From positions 186,001 to 250,000 of the forward strand of contig JACPUT010000009.1 in assembly GCA_016192145.1 (NCBI GenBank): a stretch of DNA of 64,000 nt, in the 5' to 3' direction. Shown in pieces: positions 1-9,131 of the stretch. Below the pieces are notes generated by a model. It was not told where the DNA came from and searched no databases. It saw only the letters and a program-made list of their open reading frames with translations. The DNA is from Acidobacteriota bacterium. GTDB lineage: Bacteria > Acidobacteriota > Holophagae > Holophagales > Holophagaceae. Positions within the stretch are counted from its first letter, which is position 1. The number at the start of each line of letters is the position of its first letter. A program made the translations under genes and the position numbers.

Positions 1-1
1 T

Positions 2-241
2 TCTCGGGAGCTTGCCAAAGAACGCAATAATCTGTCGGAGCATCCCTATGTAACGTTCTTTTCTTACGCACTCGCAGCCTACAGGCTTTATCCATCCCAG
101 GTTTCATGGATCTCTCGCATGTGGGAAGAATGGCTACAAGCAGCGAATAGCTCTAGGCTCTTCGGTTTTGATGCAGAGGGACAAAGTCAGCTAGACAAGT
201 ACAGGCATCAATGGAGAAACCTCACCGTATTAACGGAATAA
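2..241 (+). CDS. 3' end of an unrecognised protein (partial)
   Basis: An open frame enters from the window edge and runs 79 codons to a TAA stop; the start lies outside. The visible C-terminus is rich in aromatic residues (YVTFFSYALAAYRLYPS, then MWEEWLQAA) and ends NLTVLTE. I do not recognise a family. The DNA is clearly AT-richer than the genes that follow, with many A/T third positions, so it may belong to an accessory segment that continues to the left. No function is proposed. The frame is supported only by the absence of stops and by plausible composition. Confidence 0.55.
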   Translation, partial: SRELAKERNNLSEHPYVTFFSYALAAYRLYPSQVSWISRMWEEWLQAANSSRLFGFDAEGQSQLDKYRHQWRNLTVLTE

Positions 242-459
242 TTGCCGCTTAGGCAATCCCAACGAGCATTCACCGAGTTGCCTAACCTGTCACTCATGCG
301 AACCCGACTGCGCCTGCTCGCTTGACTTCATTATATTTGCGATCCAACCCGTTCGGTGCGGTAATCCCAGACTCAAATTGCGCTCTTCACAGAGGAACCC
401 CCATAATCTGCCGTACTCTATGAATACTCCCGTGTGGGACACCCCAGAAAGGAACCCCC

Positions 460-660
460 ATGGCCCGTGTGAATTACGCCTTCGCCAAGAAGCAGCGCGA
501 ACAGGCGAAGAAGGCTGAAAAGGCGGCGAAGAAGCAGCGCAAGGCGATTTTGGCAGCCGCAGGGGAGTCGGAGCCCGACGAGACTCCCGAGGGCACGGAG
601 GAAGGGACTGAAGAGGGCACCGAGGGCGAAGGCGCCCCTGAGGCTCCCGACCCGGCTTAG
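460..660 (+). CDS. Small highly charged conserved-type protein, 66 aa
   Basis: The 66-residue protein begins MARVNYAFAKKQREQAKKAE, a start typical of a widespread small uncharacterised family in Gram-negative bacteria. Residues 10-30 are a Lys/Arg/Ala helix (coiled-coil or nucleic-acid-binding character); residues 36-62 are an acidic Glu/Gly/Thr-rich tail, so the charge is sharply split. AAGGAA lies six bases before the ATG and supports the start. The same motif AGGAACCCCCAT also occurs about 60 bp upstream (393-404). The gene stands alone and is followed by a strong hairpin terminator shared with the convergent glyA. Function is unknown. Confidence 0.75.
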   Translation: MARVNYAFAKKQREQAKKAEKAAKKQRKAILAAAGESEPDETPEGTEEGTEEGTEGEGAPEAPDPA

Positions 661-683
661 GCCTTCCTACCCAGCCCAACGAA

Positions 684-716
684 CGGGGCCCCCGAACCAT
701 TCGGACGGGGGCCCCG
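684..716. terminator. Bidirectional hairpin terminator between convergent genes
   Basis: An 11-bp perfect stem (684-694 with 706-716, core GGGGCCCCC/GGGGGCCCC) with an 11-nt loop is followed on the + strand by a T-rich stretch. It lies 23 bp after the small protein and 14 bp from the glyA stop, so it can serve both genes. Confidence 0.8.
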
Positions 717-730
717 ATGTTTCTTGTCCC

Positions 731-1969
<1,239 letters not shown>

Positions 1970-2005
1970 GGGGGGGCTCCTGCGGGGGATTTTCGCATAA
2001 GAGGG

Positions 2006-2183
2006 AAAGGGCTGAACGCGGAGTTCGCGGAGGGACGCGGAGGCCGCGGAGGAAAAGACGAGAAAGGCCTCAAAAAGGTATGGCAGGGAACGCCACGGTT
2101 GGGTCATGGCGCTATGCCTAACGGGGCTTTGGGGCAATTCTCCGCGATCTCCGCGTCCCTCCGCGAACTCCGCGTTCAGCCTT
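2006..2183. repeat. Inverted repeat 1, CGCGGAG-word arms
   Basis: In the glyA-purB gap, 2006-2050 is inversely repeated at 2141-2183. The arms match almost throughout, with a one-base bulge and a two-base mismatch. Each arm is a run of the word CGCGGAG separated by two or three bases. The loop is about 90 nt. It is one of six repeats of this design in the window. Promoters of the two divergent genes must lie in or beside it. Confidence 0.85.
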
Positions 2184-2214
2184 TCGCCCAACCTGAGACA
2201 ATGGAGCCATGCGC

Positions 2215-3666
2215 ATGGATTTCCTTCCCCCCCACGACAGCCCGGAGCTGGAGCGCTTCGAGCATCCCCTGGCCACCCGTTACGCCTCCAAGGGCATGGT
2301 GCGCCTCCTTTCGCCCCTCTACCGCCAGCGCGTGTGGCGCCGCCTCTGGATCGCCCTCGCGGAAAGCGAGATGGAGCTGGGCCTGCCCATCACCCCGGCC
2401 CAGGTGGCGGAGATGAAGGCCACGCAGGATGACGTGGATCTGGAGGACATCGCCCTGCACGAGGCGGCCCTGCGCCACGACGTGATGGCCGCCATCCACG
2501 CCTGGGGCGATCAGGCCCCCACGGCCCGCCCCATCGTGCACCTGGGCGCCACCAGCTGCTTCGTCACCGACAACGGCGACCTGCTCATCTGCCACGAGGC
2601 CCTGCGCCTCCTGCGCAGCCGCCTGCAGGACGTCATCGAGGCCCTCGCGAAGTTCGCGGACACGTGGAAGGATCAGCCCACGCTGGGCTTCACCCACTTC
2701 CAGTCCGCCCAGCCCACCACCGTGGGCAAGCGCGCCAGCCTCTGGCTGCAGGACCTCCTCCTGGATCTGGAGGACCTGGACCACCTCATCCACACCACCC
2801 CCGTGCGCGGCGTGAAGGGCACCACGGGCACCCAGGCCTCCTTCCTCGAGCTCTTCAATGGCGACGGCGCCAAGGTGGAAGCCCTCGAAGCCAAGTTCTG
2901 CGACAAGGTGGGCGTCGCCGCCATCCCCGTGAGCGGCCAGACGGCCACGCGCAAGCTGGAGGATCGCATCGGCCAGGTGCTCTGCGGCATCGCGGCCTCC
3001 GCCTCCAAGTTCGCCTGCGATCTGCGCCTCCTGCAGCACCTCAAGGAAGTGGAGGAGCCCTTCGAAAAGAACCAGATCGGATCTTCCGCCATGCCCTACA
3101 AGCGCAACCCCATGCGCTCGGAGCGCATCAACAGCCTCGCCCGCTTCGTGCTGGGGCTCATGCCCTCCACCTACCAGACGAGCGCCAACCAGTGGATGGA
3201 GCGGACGCTGGATGACAGCGCCCACCGCCGCCTCTCCATGAGCCAGGGCCTGCTGGCGGTCGACGCCATCCTCGTGCTCTTCCGCAACGTGGCCAACGGG
3301 CTCGTGGTGTACCCCAAGATGATCGAGGCGCGCCTCGGCCAGGAGCTGCCCTTCATGGCCGCCGAAGTGCTGCTCATGGAGGCGGTGAAGCGGGGCGGCG
3401 ACCGCCAGGATCTCCACGAGAAGTTCCGCGTGGCGGCCCTGGAAGCGGGGAAGGCCATCAAGCAGGAGGGCCTCGCCAATCCGCTGCTGAAGCTCCTCGC
3501 CGCCGATCCCGCTTGGAAGATGACGGAAGCGGAGCTCGCCGCCATGCTCGACGCAAGCCGTTTCACGGGCCGCGCCGGGGCGCAGACGGAGGCCTTCCTG
3601 AAGGGCCCCGTGGCCCATGCGCTGAGGGATCACAAGCCCGCGGATGAAGCGGCCGTGCGGGTTTAA
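2215..3666 (+). CDS. purB: Adenylosuccinate lyase
   Basis: It catalyses two fumarate-releasing steps of purine synthesis: SAICAR to AICAR and adenylosuccinate to AMP. The 483-residue protein belongs to the fumarase/aspartase superfamily. The superfamily signature [10 protein letters not shown] is at residues 290-299, preceded by EKNQIG, and [12 protein letters not shown] near residue 108 contributes to the active site. Two ATGs compete (2209 and 2215). GGAG at 2203-2206 is 2 nt from the first and 8 nt from the second, so 2215 was chosen; the longer form adds MR. It is divergent from glyA across an inverted repeat. Confidence 0.95.
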   Translation: MDFLPPHDSPELERFEHPLATRYASKGMVRLLSPLYRQRVWRRLWIALAESEMELGLPITPAQVAEMKATQDDVDLEDIALHEAALRHDVMAAIHAWGDQAPTARPIVHLGATSCFVTDNGDLLICHEALRLLRSRLQDVIEALAKFADTWKDQPTLGFTHFQSAQPTTVGKRASLWLQDLLLDLEDLDHLIHTTPVRGVKGTTGTQASFLELFNGDGAKVEALEAKFCDKVGVAAIPVSGQTATRKLEDRIGQVLCGIAASASKFACDLRLLQHLKEVEEPFEKNQIGSSAMPYKRNPMRSERINSLARFVLGLMPSTYQTSANQWMERTLDDSAHRRLSMSQGLLAVDAILVLFRNVANGLVVYPKMIEARLGQELPFMAAEVLLMEAVKRGGDRQDLHEKFRVAALEAGKAIKQEGLANPLLKLLAADPAWKMTEAELAAMLDASRFTGRAGAQTEAFLKGPVAHALRDHKPADEAAVRV

Positions 3667-3676
3667 GCGTGTTTTA

Positions 3677-3746
3677 AACAGGATGTACAGGATGAACATG
3701 ATGTCCTGTGCGGGCCTTTCATCCTGTCCATCCTGTACATCCTGTT
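3677..3746. repeat. Inverted repeat 2, 9-mer ACAGGATG words
   Basis: The 27-nt arms 3677-3703 and 3720-3746 pair with two mismatches around a 16-nt loop. Each arm is three 9-mers of the type WACAGGATG. It fills most of the gap between purB and the next gene. It gives a spurious HPVHPV reading when translated. Confidence 0.85.
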
Positions 3747-3764
3747 CCTAAGACTGAGGATTCC

Positions 3765-4577
3765 ATGCTCAAGCTCGCCGTGATCGGTGCCCAGACCCTG
3801 CTGGGTCGTGAACTCGTCCAGGTGCTGGAGGCCGCCGAGGCTTCCGTGCTGCCCCTTTCCACGGGCCCCCTCACGGTGGAGCAGGAGGAGAGCGACATCG
3901 TCGTCTTCGCCCCCACGCCTGCGCTGCTGGTGGGCATGGACGTCGCCATCCTGGCGGACACGCCCGATGAGCACCTGCTGGAGCACTTCCCCGGCCGCGT
4001 CCTCGACCTCCGCGCCGAGGGCTGCGAAGGCGAGGCCATGCCCTTCGGCGCCTGGCCCGAGGGCGTGAAGCGCCTGAAACTGCGCCCCGCCCTGGAACAG
4101 GTGCTGGGCCTCGTGCCCAAGCTGCTCTCCGGTGTGGGCGGCCTCAGCGGTACCTGGCTCCGCTCCGTGGCCTACCGCGGCGACACGGGCCTGGATGCCC
4201 TGCACGCCCAAACCAAGCAGATCCTGAAGGGCGAGGATCCCGATACGGAAGTGCTGGGCTACCGCGCCGCCTTCGAGGTGATCCCCCAGGTCCCCCGCGG
4301 CGCCCTCACGGAAGTGCGCGTCCCCGCCTTCCACGGCGACCTCCTCATCCTCCAGGTGCGCGCCGCCGCCGGGGCCAAGCTCGCCCAGACCGACGCCCCC
4401 GAGGGCGTGGTGTGGGCGGGAGAGCCCCCCAGCTCCCGCGACGTGGCCACCTCTCCGGAACTCCTCGCCTACCTGACCCTGGGCGAGGACCAGACCATGG
4501 CCACGCTCATCTTGGGCTTCGATCCCATTCTTTGGGGCGCCATGCGGCCGACGTTGGCCGTGCTGGGGTTGAAGTAA
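3765..4577 (+). CDS. Aspartate-semialdehyde-dehydrogenase-like protein lacking the catalytic Cys
   Basis: The protein has 270 residues. The N-terminus MLKLAVIGAQTLLGRELVQV is a Rossmann dinucleotide-binding start as in aspartate-semialdehyde dehydrogenase (Asd), and RVPAFHGD (about 183-190) resembles the Asd segment that carries the substrate-binding Arg and His. The only cysteine, in RAEGCEGEA near residue 86, is not in an N-C-T/S context, and the chain is about 60-70 residues shorter than true Asd. It therefore looks like a non-catalytic Asd/USG-1-type homologue. The ATG at 3765 is preceded by GAGGA; upstream in-frame codons come from inverted repeat 2. Confidence 0.75.
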   Translation: MLKLAVIGAQTLLGRELVQVLEAAEASVLPLSTGPLTVEQEESDIVVFAPTPALLVGMDVAILADTPDEHLLEHFPGRVLDLRAEGCEGEAMPFGAWPEGVKRLKLRPALEQVLGLVPKLLSGVGGLSGTWLRSVAYRGDTGLDALHAQTKQILKGEDPDTEVLGYRAAFEVIPQVPRGALTEVRVPAFHGDLLILQVRAAAGAKLAQTDAPEGVVWAGEPPSSRDVATSPELLAYLTLGEDQTMATLILGFDPILWGAMRPTLAVLGLK

Positions 4578-4688
4578 GTCCTTGGTCCTTAGTCCTTGGT
4601 CCTTGGCTGGGTTCGACCCACCATTGATGGGACCCAGGCCATTGCATAGGGCCTAAGGACTAAGGACTAAGGACGAAGGACCAAGGAC
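4578..4688. repeat. Inverted repeat 3, GTCCTTR heptamers with GCTGGGT core
   Basis: Four tandem heptamers GTCCTTR (4578-4605) are inversely repeated at 4660-4688 with about three mismatches over 29 nt. Directly inside the left arm lies GCTGGGTTCGACCCA, and ACCCAG (4632-4637) on the other side forms an inner stem. The same core follows the heptamer array of inverted repeat 4. The right arm ends 11 bp before the next start codon. Confidence 0.85.
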
Positions 4689-4699
4689 CCATACCCCCC

Positions 4700-5338
4700 A
4701 TGTCCAAAAAACTCGACCAAGCCCAGGACCGCGGCGACTTCTTCAAGTCGCTGGGGACCCTCTTCGGCGGGTTGGTGGCGGAGCAGCTGGAGAACGTCGT
4801 CACGAAGGTGAGCCCGAAGATGCTGCGGCCGCCGGGGGCGCTGGATGAGTTCGCCTTCCTCACGGCCTGCACCCGCTGCGAGAAGTGCATCGAGGCCTGC
4901 CCCCAGCAGGCCCTCGTGAAGGCGGGACCCTCCGCGGGCCTGGGCCTCAACGCGCCCTTCCTGGAGCCCCGCAGCATGCCCTGCTTCCTCTGCACGGAGC
5001 TGCCCTGCATCACGGCCTGCGAGGATGGGGCCCTCGTGTGGCCCACGCTCAGGCTCAAGGACGGCACGGAGCTCTCCGGCCCCGCGGCCGTGCGCGTGGG
5101 GCTCGCCGAAGTGAATCCCGACCTCTGCCTCACCTACACCCGGGGCGAGCGCGAGGCGGAGGCCTGCCAGGTGTGCGTGGACCGCTGCCCCTACCCGGGC
5201 GTCGCCATCCGCATGGCGGACGCGGCCGAGGGCCCCGCCCATCCCGAGGTGCTGGAGGAGCGCTGCACGGGCTGCGGGCTTTGCGTGTTCGGCTGCCCCA
5301 CGCCCCAGCCCGCCATCGTCGTCAAGGTCCGGGGGTGA
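4700..5338 (+). CDS. NapG/MauM-like polyferredoxin, four 4Fe-4S sites
   Basis: This 212-residue iron-sulfur protein has four cysteine sets: C57/60/63/67, C95/98/103/107, C143/156/159/163 and C189/192/195/199. The pattern resembles the NapG/MauM electron-transfer ferredoxins that pass electrons to periplasmic reductases or quinols. I see no clear Tat RR motif at the N-terminus (MSKKLDQAQDRGDFFKSLGT), so the compartment is uncertain. No nap or mau genes are nearby. The gene overlaps the next by GTGA, implying coupling. No good Shine-Dalgarno precedes the ATG; the AAGGACC word ending inverted repeat 3 is the nearest purine run. Confidence 0.82.
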   Translation: MSKKLDQAQDRGDFFKSLGTLFGGLVAEQLENVVTKVSPKMLRPPGALDEFAFLTACTRCEKCIEACPQQALVKAGPSAGLGLNAPFLEPRSMPCFLCTELPCITACEDGALVWPTLRLKDGTELSGPAAVRVGLAEVNPDLCLTYTRGEREAEACQVCVDRCPYPGVAIRMADAAEGPAHPEVLEERCTGCGLCVFGCPTPQPAIVVKVRG

Positions 5339-6138
5339 GGCCCACCACCTGGCTCGTGCCCTTGGTCGTGGTGGCGGCGGGCGCGGCCGGGGTGGCCCAC
5401 TGGGCCCGCCAGGCCAGGGCCGCCCAGCGGGCCCAGGCCTGGGGCTTCACCCGGAGCGTGGCCCAACGGCTCCAAACGGACGAGGCCGCCCGGCAGATGT
5501 ACCTCCAGAATCCGGAACTCCAGGCGCGCACCCCTTCGGCGGAGGCCTTCCTGGTGGAGGTGCGGGCCCATCGGGCGGCCTTCTCGGCCCTCCCCGCCCG
5601 GGAGCCCGCCGACGGCTACCTCTGCCTGCCCCGCCTCACCGCCTTCACGGCGCAGCTCAAGGGGGCCGACGGCACTTGGCTGGAGCTGGAGGTGCAGGGC
5701 CCCAGCCTCCTGGATCAGGTCCGGGGCGAGGGGATCCATCGCCTCCACTTCGCCCCGGGGCGGGAGGCCCTCCACCAGCCCAGCCCCGAGGAGGCGAGCG
5801 CGTCCAGCGCGGCGCTTTGGGAGCGCTACCAGGCGGTGCTCGCGGAGCTGGAATCCCCCGGGGGGGCCAAGGCCCTCTGGGAACGGGAACCGGGACTCCA
5901 TGGGAGCTATGCCCGCCCCGAGGAGTTGGAGGCCTGGGCGCGGGCCCACCGGGCGGCCTGGGCCGGGGTGCCCCGGGGCGGGTGGGCCCTGGCCCTGAAG
6001 GTGTCCATCCAGCGGGAGCGTGGCGCGGCGGGGGAGGCCTTCAACGTGGACTACCCATTGGAAGCCGGAAGGCTGCGGATGACCTGGCGGGGAGGGAAGC
6101 TCACCTTCCTGGGCTTCGTGCCGCCCGGGGCGAACTGA
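5335..6138 (+). CDS. Membrane-anchored hypothetical protein coupled to the ferredoxin
   Basis: The protein has 267 residues from a GTG start at 5335 that overlaps the ferredoxin stop (GTGA). The N-terminus MRPTTWLVPLVVVAAGAAGVAH is one hydrophobic segment, a signal anchor, followed by an Arg/Ala/Gln-rich helix. The rest is soluble and appears to hold two related halves: 'ALWERYQAVLAELE' and 'MYLQNPELQARTPSAEAFLVEVRAHRAAFSALP' echo 'ALWEREPGLHGSYARPEELEAWARAHRAAWAGVP'. Family unrecognised. The overlap suggests it works with the ferredoxin at the inner membrane. Confidence 0.7.
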   Translation: MRPTTWLVPLVVVAAGAAGVAHWARQARAAQRAQAWGFTRSVAQRLQTDEAARQMYLQNPELQARTPSAEAFLVEVRAHRAAFSALPAREPADGYLCLPRLTAFTAQLKGADGTWLELEVQGPSLLDQVRGEGIHRLHFAPGREALHQPSPEEASASSAALWERYQAVLAELESPGGAKALWEREPGLHGSYARPEELEAWARAHRAAWAGVPRGGWALALKVSIQRERGAAGEAFNVDYPLEAGRLRMTWRGGKLTFLGFVPPGAN

Positions 6139-6139
6139 C

Positions 6140-6565
6140 TCAGCCGGGCTCGGCGGCGGAAGGCGGGGCCTCGATGCGCAGGAAGGGCGCGGGATCCTGC
6201 ACGACCTGGAGGCGCTGGAGGCGCCAGTGATCCTTGTGGCGGATCCAGTCGAAGACGAGGAAGATCCCGCCCTCGTCGAAGGTGGCGGTGATGAAGTGCC
6301 GCTCCCAGAGGTCCGTGACGAAGGGCTCGCGGAAGGGGCCCCATCCCCCCACGGAGCGGGAGCCCGGGATCAGCCCCTGGAGGCGATCCAGCAGCCGGGC
6401 CAGCTCGTCGGCGCTGAGGTAGCCCTCCCGGGCCCAGGATCGGAGGGCATCTTCCCAGCGCCCCACGTTGAGGGCCCGAAGTCCTTCCACGGTGCGCGTC
6501 TTGGCCTGCGGGACCGCCTGGGCGGCGAGGGGGAGGGTCAACAAGAGGACGGGCACGGCGCGCAT
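6140..6565 (-). CDS. Secreted small protein, unknown function
   Basis: The protein has 141 residues. It begins MRAVPVLLLTLPLAAQAVPQ, a clear Sec signal peptide with a likely AQA cleavage site. The mature part has a helical N-half (LNVGRWEDALRSWAREGYLSADELARLLDRLQG) and a beta-rich C-half (FVTDLWERHFITATFDEGGIFLVFDW). GGAGA lies before the ATG. It ends 1 bp from the convergent upstream gene. No family recognised; a periplasmic location is inferred. Confidence 0.7.
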   Translation of the reverse strand: MRAVPVLLLTLPLAAQAVPQAKTRTVEGLRALNVGRWEDALRSWAREGYLSADELARLLDRLQGLIPGSRSVGGWGPFREPFVTDLWERHFITATFDEGGIFLVFDWIRHKDHWRLQRLQVVQDPAPFLRIEAPPSAAEPG

Positions 6566-6634
6566 GGGGATCTCCACCCAACCGTTGCGTCCATCACGGG
6601 CGGAGTTCCCCGGGGGACCTAGGTTGATAAGGCC

Positions 6635-7456
6635 ATGATGCCCGCCCAGCCCGCCGCCCTGCTGCCCCCGAATGAGGCTCGGGAGCTGAGGCTGGTGGCG
6701 GATTACTACGCGGGGCGCATCGATCCCAAGGCCTTCCGGGCGCGGCACCCGGACTATCCCGCCCTCTCCGCGAATCCCCTCGTGCTGGAGCCCCAGCGCG
6801 GGTCCTGGGTCTACGTGGAGAAGTTCGGCGCCGTCGTGTACTGGAACTGCCCGGAGCCGCTCATGGCGGCCCTGGATCGGGATCTGCGGGAGCTGGAGGG
6901 CGTGGGCGAGCGGGTGGAGCGCACCCGGGACGAGCTGAAGGTCACCGTGGGGGCCGAGGCGGATCGCGTGGGCTTCAACGACGTTTCGCTGCGGGAGCTG
7001 CGCCTGGACACCCTCAAGATCGTGAGCCTCGCCCTGGCCCAGAGCGTGGCGCTGGAGCACTTCGAGCTGGCCGTGCAGGAGGCCCTGCGCAAGTTCCACC
7101 CCGTGGTGGCAAGCCTGCGGGAGGAGGGCCGCCTCACGGTGTCCCGCCGCACGGCCCTGCGCATCGTGGGCTTCGCCATGGACGTGCGCGCCGAGGTGCT
7201 GGACAACCTGACCCTCTTCGACGATCCGCCGGAGACCTGGGAAAGCGAGGCCCTCGCCCACCTGGACAGCGCCCTCTTCAAGCACTTCGATCTGGAGGAG
7301 CGCACGGGCGCCATCCAACAGAAGCTCGCCTACCTGGCCGACGCCGGCGCCCGCCTCATGGACCTGCTCGCCACGCGCCGCGCCCACCTGCTGGAGTGGA
7401 TCATCATCCTGCTCATCGCCTTCGAGATCGTCATGGCATTGGTCCGCCACCGCTGA
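6635..7456 (+). CDS. RMD1/YagE-type DUF155 protein
   Basis: This 273-residue protein fits DUF155, the family of yeast Rmd1/Sif2 and bacterial YagE. The family hallmark is a C-terminal membrane helix, here LLEWIIILLIAFEIVMALV (about 252-270), after long helices. The N-terminal half carries the usual hydrophobic strand and the EKFGAVVYWNCPE segment near residue 67. Family members are tail-anchored and of unsettled biochemical function; mitochondrial relatives support translation. It starts MMPAQP; either of the first two ATGs is possible. It is divergent from the small secreted protein. Confidence 0.82.
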   Translation: MMPAQPAALLPPNEARELRLVADYYAGRIDPKAFRARHPDYPALSANPLVLEPQRGSWVYVEKFGAVVYWNCPEPLMAALDRDLRELEGVGERVERTRDELKVTVGAEADRVGFNDVSLRELRLDTLKIVSLALAQSVALEHFELAVQEALRKFHPVVASLREEGRLTVSRRTALRIVGFAMDVRAEVLDNLTLFDDPPETWESEALAHLDSALFKHFDLEERTGAIQQKLAYLADAGARLMDLLATRRAHLLEWIIILLIAFEIVMALVRHR

Positions 7457-7531
7457 CAAGGACATGGAAGGAATCGGCAGGCGGCCCTGGTTGGCGCCCA
7501 AACGCAGACCAAACTTGGCTGCGGAGGCCCC

Positions 7532-8335
7532 ATGGCGAAGGTTGAGGCTCTTCCCGCCGAGTCCTGGGCGGGGGTGGGGGATCGCTTTTTCGGTTGGTCC
7601 CTGGACATGTTGGCCGTCTCCGATTTCGAGGGGCGCTTCCTCCACGTGAACCCCGCCTGGGAGCGGGTGCTGGGATGGACGCCCGAGGAACTCACCTCGC
7701 GCCCCTTCCTGGATTTCGTCCATCCGGAGGACCGGGCGGCCACCGTGGAGCAGGCCCGGCGCCTCATGGACGGGGAGGATTGCCTCTGCTTCGTGAACCG
7801 CTACCAGGCGAAGGATGGGAGCTACCGGTGGGTGCAGTGGACCTCCCGGCCCGTCCCCGAGGAGGCACGGATGTACGGCATCGCCCGGGATATCACCGCC
7901 CTCAAGGAGGCGGAGCTGGCCCTCCAGGAGAGCGAGGAGCGCCTCCGCCTCGCGCTGCGGGCGGCCCGCATGGGAATCTGGGAATGGGATTCCGCCCGGG
8001 GGACCGTGAAAATCACCCAAGGGGTCACCCGCCTCATGGAGCTGGAATCCAGACACCTCGAGTGGTCCCTGGAACCCTTCCTGCGGGGGGTGGATCCTTC
8101 GGATCTGAAGCGGGGGCAGGCCCTCGTGCGCAGCCTGGGCGGGGAGTTCGATTGGACTTTCCGCGTCCAAGGCCGGACGGGGGCCTGGAAGCGCCTCCGG
8201 ACCCAAGGGCGGGCCGTGACCGATCTCCACGGGGACCCCGTGAAGGTCCTGGGGACGCTGCACTGCCTGGAGGAGTCGGAACCCCAAGGGGACCTGGGGA
8301 AACCGTCCATCGCCCCCCCGAACAGCTCACCGTGA
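7532..8335 (+). CDS. PAS-domain sensory protein without output domain
   Basis: The 267-residue protein has a clear PAS domain at about 18-135 (FFGWSLDMLAVSDFEGRF, VNPAWERVLGWTPEEL, FVHPEDRA, then PAC motif YGIARDITALKEAE). A second, weaker PAS-like unit follows at about 143-250 (RLALRAARMGIWEWD, FDWTFRVQGRTGAWKRL). The two are joined by a short helical linker ALQESEERL. No histidine kinase, GGDEF, EAL or HTH region follows. GGAGG lies before the ATG. Its closest architectural relative in the window is the gene at 62489-63277. It may sense a ligand and act by protein contact. Confidence 0.85.
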   Translation: MAKVEALPAESWAGVGDRFFGWSLDMLAVSDFEGRFLHVNPAWERVLGWTPEELTSRPFLDFVHPEDRAATVEQARRLMDGEDCLCFVNRYQAKDGSYRWVQWTSRPVPEEARMYGIARDITALKEAELALQESEERLRLALRAARMGIWEWDSARGTVKITQGVTRLMELESRHLEWSLEPFLRGVDPSDLKRGQALVRSLGGEFDWTFRVQGRTGAWKRLRTQGRAVTDLHGDPVKVLGTLHCLEESEPQGDLGKPSIAPPNSSP

Positions 8336-8501
8336 CAAGGCCCCGGGCGAAGCGTTGAATTTCCCGGCCGGGTGACCGGGCGATGAGGGAGGAGCGCCTT
8401 TGTCCCGAGGAGGTAAAAAAGGCCCTGCCGCCCTTGCGGAAGGGGGGGAGGGCCCCACCTTCCCCGTGGGGCGGATGCCGCCCCTCGTCCTGGAGGCGAC
8501 C

Positions 8502-9104
8502 ATGAGCCAACCCAAGACCCCCACCCCCCAACCTCCCCCCAAACTCGCGCCATCCACCGCGATCCTCGTGGTCCTCTTCGGGCTCATCACCCTCTCGGGC
8601 GTGATGGTGGCCCTGTGGGTGGAGAACATCCCGCTCAGGCCCGGGGCCCAGGAGACCACCCAGGCCGAACTGAACCCGACCCCACCGGCCGAACCTCCAG
8701 CGCCCAAGGCCGGGGAGGAGCCTCCCCAAGCTGCGGTGGGGGATCCGAAGGCCCAGTCCGAAACGCCTTTGAACAAGAACTGGGCGGAGATGCCCCTGAA
8801 ACCGGCCCCCAAGGCCGTGCTCAAGGCCGTTCCGGCCCCGGCGAGCCAGGCCCCGGTCCCCGTGAAGACCGTGACGCCTCCCTACCCACCCCTGGCCAAG
8901 GCGGCCAAGGTCCAGGGGGCGGTCACCGTGGTCATCAAGGTGGATGCCAAGGGTGTGCCCGTGAAGGCCACGGTCCTGGAAGGCCCCACCCTGTTGAGGG
9001 CCTCCGCCCTGGAGGCGGCGAAGGACTGGCGCTTCCGGCCGGCGCGCCATGGCTCGGAGCCCGTGGCTTCGGAATTCGTCGCCACCTTCCAGTTCCGGAT
9101 CTGA
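8502..9104 (+). CDS. TonB-family energy transducer
   Basis: The protein has 200 residues: a cytoplasmic Pro-rich start, one membrane helix (about 18-38, ILVVLFGLITLSGVMVALWV), a Pro/Ala/Lys-rich periplasm-spanning region (about 45-120), and a C-terminal TonB domain. The last has the hallmark TPPYPPLAKAAKVQGAVTV followed by VLEGPTLLRASALEAAKDWRFRPAR. TonB proteins transfer proton-motive energy from ExbB/ExbD to outer-membrane receptors; no exbB or exbD is in the window. GGAGG directly before the 8502 ATG fixes the start. The two receptors at 10-14 kb are plausible clients, though the tie is only proximity. Confidence 0.88.
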   Translation: MSQPKTPTPQPPPKLAPSTAILVVLFGLITLSGVMVALWVENIPLRPGAQETTQAELNPTPPAEPPAPKAGEEPPQAAVGDPKAQSETPLNKNWAEMPLKPAPKAVLKAVPAPASQAPVPVKTVTPPYPPLAKAAKVQGAVTVVIKVDAKGVPVKATVLEGPTLLRASALEAAKDWRFRPARHGSEPVASEFVATFQFRI

Positions 9105-9131
9105 TTGGCTAGGCCTAGACGGCGGAGGGCA

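Noticed and set aside
1970-2214. Glycine riboswitch or purine operator at glyA-purB
   Set aside because: Only the word-repeat inverted element is visible; no tandem aptamer blocks and no PurR-like dyad.
2176-3699. Long minus-strand frame opposite purB
   Set aside because: purB has the superfamily signature and a ribosome site on the other strand; the mirrored frame has no recognisable motifs.
3708-3764. N-terminal HPVHPVHPV extension of the Asd-like gene
   Set aside because: The residues come from the intergenic inverted repeat; the ATG at 3765 has GAGGA and begins the Rossmann start.
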